From the NCBI GenBank assembly GCA_023249895.1, contig JAHFBS010000025.1, positions 1-9,075 of the forward strand: a stretch of 9,075 bases of DNA. The letters run 5' to 3'. Shown piece by piece: positions 7,283 through 9,075 of the stretch. Under the pieces are notes generated by a model. That model saw only the letters and a list, made by a program, of their open reading frames with translations, was not told where the DNA came from and ran no database searches. The position numbers were made by a program, and so were the translations under genes. Origin of the DNA: a bacterium (lineage in GTDB: Bacteria > Babelota > Babeliae > Babelales > RVW-14). Each line of letters starts with the position of its first letter. Positions within the stretch are counted from its first letter, which is position 1.

Positions 7283-7309
7283 CTGGATTCCCTCTTTCGA
7301 GGGAATGAC
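7283..7309. repeat. REP-like palindrome (VIPSKEGIQ type)
   Basis: ATTCCCTC (7287-7294) and GAGGGAAT (7299-7306) form an 8-bp stem with loop TTTC, inside the longer word CTGGATTCCC...GGGAATGAC. On the - strand it reads GTCATTCCC...GGGAATCCAG, a widespread bacterial intergenic repeat whose spurious translation is VIPxKxGIQ. It begins 2 nt after the stop codon of paralogue 1. No T-run follows, so it is a poor intrinsic terminator, though it may protect the mRNA 3' end. Confidence 0.65.
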
Positions 7310-7380
7310 GTTGTTCAGCATCAAAAGCCCCATAAAAAATTTCTTTCTGAATAGGATCTTTAAGCGCACCGCCGCAATTA
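7310..7380. other. Intergenic spacer with no recognised feature
   Basis: Together with the palindrome and promoter on either side, this makes up the longest gap in the window (7281-7452). I see no gene, tRNA or terminator in it. A short - strand reading frame across it is a shadow of the repeat and the preceding gene. Confidence 0.5.
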
Positions 7381-7408
7381 TTGCCTCTTATTCATCTTGT
7401 GCTATAGT
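7381..7408 (+). promoter_or_regulatory. Promoter of the second MutS-like paralogue
   Basis: TTGCCT (7381-7386), a 16-nt spacer and TATAGT (7403-7408) with a TGn extension mirror the promoter of the first paralogue, including 16 identical bases around the -10 box. The leader is about 37 nt and carries an AGGA ribosome site at 7444-7447. It has no obvious hairpin, unlike its sister. Confidence 0.7.
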
Positions 7409-7452
7409 AGCCACCTTGTTGTTATCTACTTAATCATTCACGCAGGAAATTT

Positions 7453-9075
7453 ATGCTAACTAAGATGCTTCGCGTCAACAAAGCTCATCTCGCTTCACTT
7501 CTTCTTTTTTCACTCTACGCCCTCTTGCATCAACCGCTGCTCGCCGCAGAGCCAGAACAAAAAATTTCATCATCTTATGAAAAATTAGCACAAGCATATC
7601 TTCCTTCATTGGCTCAAGAGGCCCAAAAAGAAAAAGCGGCAGAACTTGAGCGGCATTCTCACAATGCCAAAGCAAAAGAAGAATTATTAAAAAAGTCACG
7701 TGGAAAAGGAATCAAATTACAAGCATCAGACGTTGAAATTCCATCAGTCGGAGAAGTCGAAAAGCTTTCGCTCATTTACAATCTTTTGCAGAAGCAATGC
7801 ACGCAACAAACATCAACACTGAGCAACGAGGTGCTTTCTGATCTTGGATTATTTTGTGGAGAATCATCCGACCCAAAACACCATGTTTTTGGATCGCTTG
7901 ATCGTACGGTTACAGCCTTTGGCAAAATTGAACTTCAACGAATGTTGCTTGAACCCCAAACTAATGTTGCTGAGCTTCAATCACGTCAAGAAATTGTTAA
8001 ACATTTGATTAAAAATCCAAAACTTGCAAGCAATATCGAACGTTATTTGCAAACTATAAAAGCTTCTGAAAATGAATTTTTGTGGTTTTGGAAACAAACG
8101 GACGAAACAACTGATCAATTTTTCAATCAAGTTTATTTCGGCAAAACGCTTGGTATAAATTTTTCAGGGCTCAATAATAATGCTACTGCCACCAACACGG
8201 GAGCCCTATGGACGCTTTACGGAAGTCCGATGTGGCACAGCATTGGTATGCCGTTAGCTTTAATGGCCATGATGGCAATAAGCATTAAAATTGGTCTTTA
8301 TAAAGGTGGCTATGATCCTCAAACAATTCCTCAACAATATTTTGCACAAATACGAAATTTAGCACAGAATCCCAATACATTTGCGCAAAATATAGACAAC
8401 TTACTGCAGGGAAATAAGATTGTTTTCAATTTCGTAAACGAATTTGCTCAAGGATTTAATTTCCCACTCGAAGCCACTATTAGGAAAATTAAACAGATTC
8501 CACCGGCAGTTTTGCAAAAAGGCGCTCAACTCGCCCTTTCTCCATCATTTATCAACATCTACACAACATTGATTTCTTTAAGCTATCATATGCTGCTTAA
8601 GAAAATCACATCTATCCCTTCAGGCATGGTTTCATTTTATCGTAACAATGAAATCGATTCTTTTACAAAATTTGCCATCGGATACTGTGTATTCATTTTA
8701 GCGTTTATGTTCATTTTAACTTATATTGTTCCACTGGTTCAAAGCATCAATTCTGCACGACAATTTAACGATATCAGCAACATGATTCAAACAAAAATGA
8801 TCAATGCTGCCTCCTACTTTGATGCGGTTAAACAGCTCACCAAAATTACCGCGGCAGATCCAGTATTCAACAAAATACGCGCAAATCTTGTTGCTCAAAA
8901 TCCCACTCTACAAGAACAGGCTGAGCTCAAAGAGCTTTTGCGCTTGCTCGAAACCTCAACAATGAAGGGGAATGCTTCGTTATTCTCATTTAAAGGCAAT
9001 GCACTTACTGCCTTCAAACTTATGCAAAGCACGAAGGATGATTTGATAGGAGCTCTCCAATTAAATCATCCTTCG
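7453..9075 (+). CDS. Exported membrane protein with MutS-like core (paralogue 2), 3'-partial
   Basis: The frame opens at ATG 7453, five bases after AGGA, and stays open for 541 codons to the window end. The signal peptide (1-32, ...LYALLHQPLLAA) is nearly the same as in paralogue 1. The MutS-core-like segment includes LSDLGLFCG, FGSLDRTVTAFGKIELQ (from about 146) and WFWKQTDE. By hand alignment, 52 of 91 residues match paralogue 1 across this block without gaps. A membrane helix lies at about 260-280, a weaker hydrophobic segment at about 366-382, and a strong helix at about 407-429. The loop between the main helices is about 125 residues, against about 35 in paralogue 1. The helical segment after it (SLFSFKGNALTAFKLM) aligns with paralogue 1, but the last six or so residues do not. 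Whether an ATPase domain follows cannot be seen. The MutS link is inferred. Confidence 0.75.
   Translation, partial: MLTKMLRVNKAHLASLLLFSLYALLHQPLLAAEPEQKISSSYEKLAQAYLPSLAQEAQKEKAAELERHSHNAKAKEELLKKSRGKGIKLQASDVEIPSVGEVEKLSLIYNLLQKQCTQQTSTLSNEVLSDLGLFCGESSDPKHHVFGSLDRTVTAFGKIELQRMLLEPQTNVAELQSRQEIVKHLIKNPKLASNIERYLQTIKASENEFLWFWKQTDETTDQFFNQVYFGKTLGINFSGLNNNATATNTGALWTLYGSPMWHSIGMPLALMAMMAISIKIGLYKGGYDPQTIPQQYFAQIRNLAQNPNTFAQNIDNLLQGNKIVFNFVNEFAQGFNFPLEATIRKIKQIPPAVLQKGAQLALSPSFINIYTTLISLSYHMLLKKITSIPSGMVSFYRNNEIDSFTKFAIGYCVFILAFMFILTYIVPLVQSINSARQFNDISNMIQTKMINAASYFDAVKQLTKITAADPVFNKIRANLVAQNPTLQEQAELKELLRLLETSTMKGNASLFSFKGNALTAFKLMQSTKDDLIGALQLNHPS
9032..9075. repeat. Perfect 13-bp inverted repeat at the window end
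   Basis: CGAAGGATGATTT (9032-9044) and AAATCATCCTTCG (9063-9075) are exact reverse complements separated by 18 nt, inside the reading frame of paralogue 2. The right arm ends exactly at the last base of the window. It could be a real hairpin, an inserted CATCCTTCG-type intergenic repeat, or a fold-back assembly join. Confidence 0.6.

Noticed and set aside
7160..7369. - strand frame containing VIPSKEGIQ
   Set aside because: This is the usual spurious translation of the intergenic palindrome, not a gene.

Overview
The window reads as a compact chromosomal segment of a Gram-negative-type bacterium with moderate-to-low GC and the standard genetic code. All genes are on the + strand and gaps are short, the longest being about 170 nt. 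It holds a TonB/TolA-type envelope protein, two nucleotide-sugar/polysaccharide genes, a tRNA, a classical dnaJ, and a tandem pair of exported membrane proteins. I see no plasmid, phage or insertion-sequence genes and no CRISPR. The exported pair resembles lineage-specific families of small-genome, host-associated bacteria such as Candidatus Dependentiae (TM6). That placement is an impression from memory, not something the sequence proves.

Layout. 1-1260: the 3' part of a TonB/TolA-family gene that begins before the window. 1345-1869: an unrecognised small exported protein. 1957-3315 and 3273-4229: two overlapping genes, an FAD-dependent amine-oxidase-fold oxidoreductase and an extended-SDR UDP-sugar 4-epimerase, probably co-transcribed for surface polysaccharide synthesis. 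4259-4340: tRNA-Leu with anticodon CAG. 4442-5569: dnaJ, complete, with a good promoter of its own. 5640-7280 and 7453-9075 (cut by the window end): two paralogues with nearly identical signal peptides and core promoters.

The paralogous pair is the most interesting part. Each has a signal peptide, then a segment that reads like the core (lever/clamp) domain of MutS mismatch-repair proteins, then membrane helices, then a second helical MutS-like segment. In the first paralogue, which is complete, the sequence continues into what looks like the start of the MutS ATPase domain. There the P-loop is absent, and the protein stops before any Walker B region. The predicted topology puts both MutS-like parts outside the cytoplasm, where ATP would be lacking. 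My working hypothesis is an exported, ATP-independent MutS-fold family made by duplication.

Two repeat features sit at the paralogue ends. A REP-like palindrome lies 2 nt after the first paralogue's stop codon. A perfect 13-bp inverted repeat closes the window inside the second, and it may be a real hairpin, an inserted repeat or an assembly fold-back. Three promoters share a TTGCYT, 16-nt spacer, TGnTATNNT pattern.
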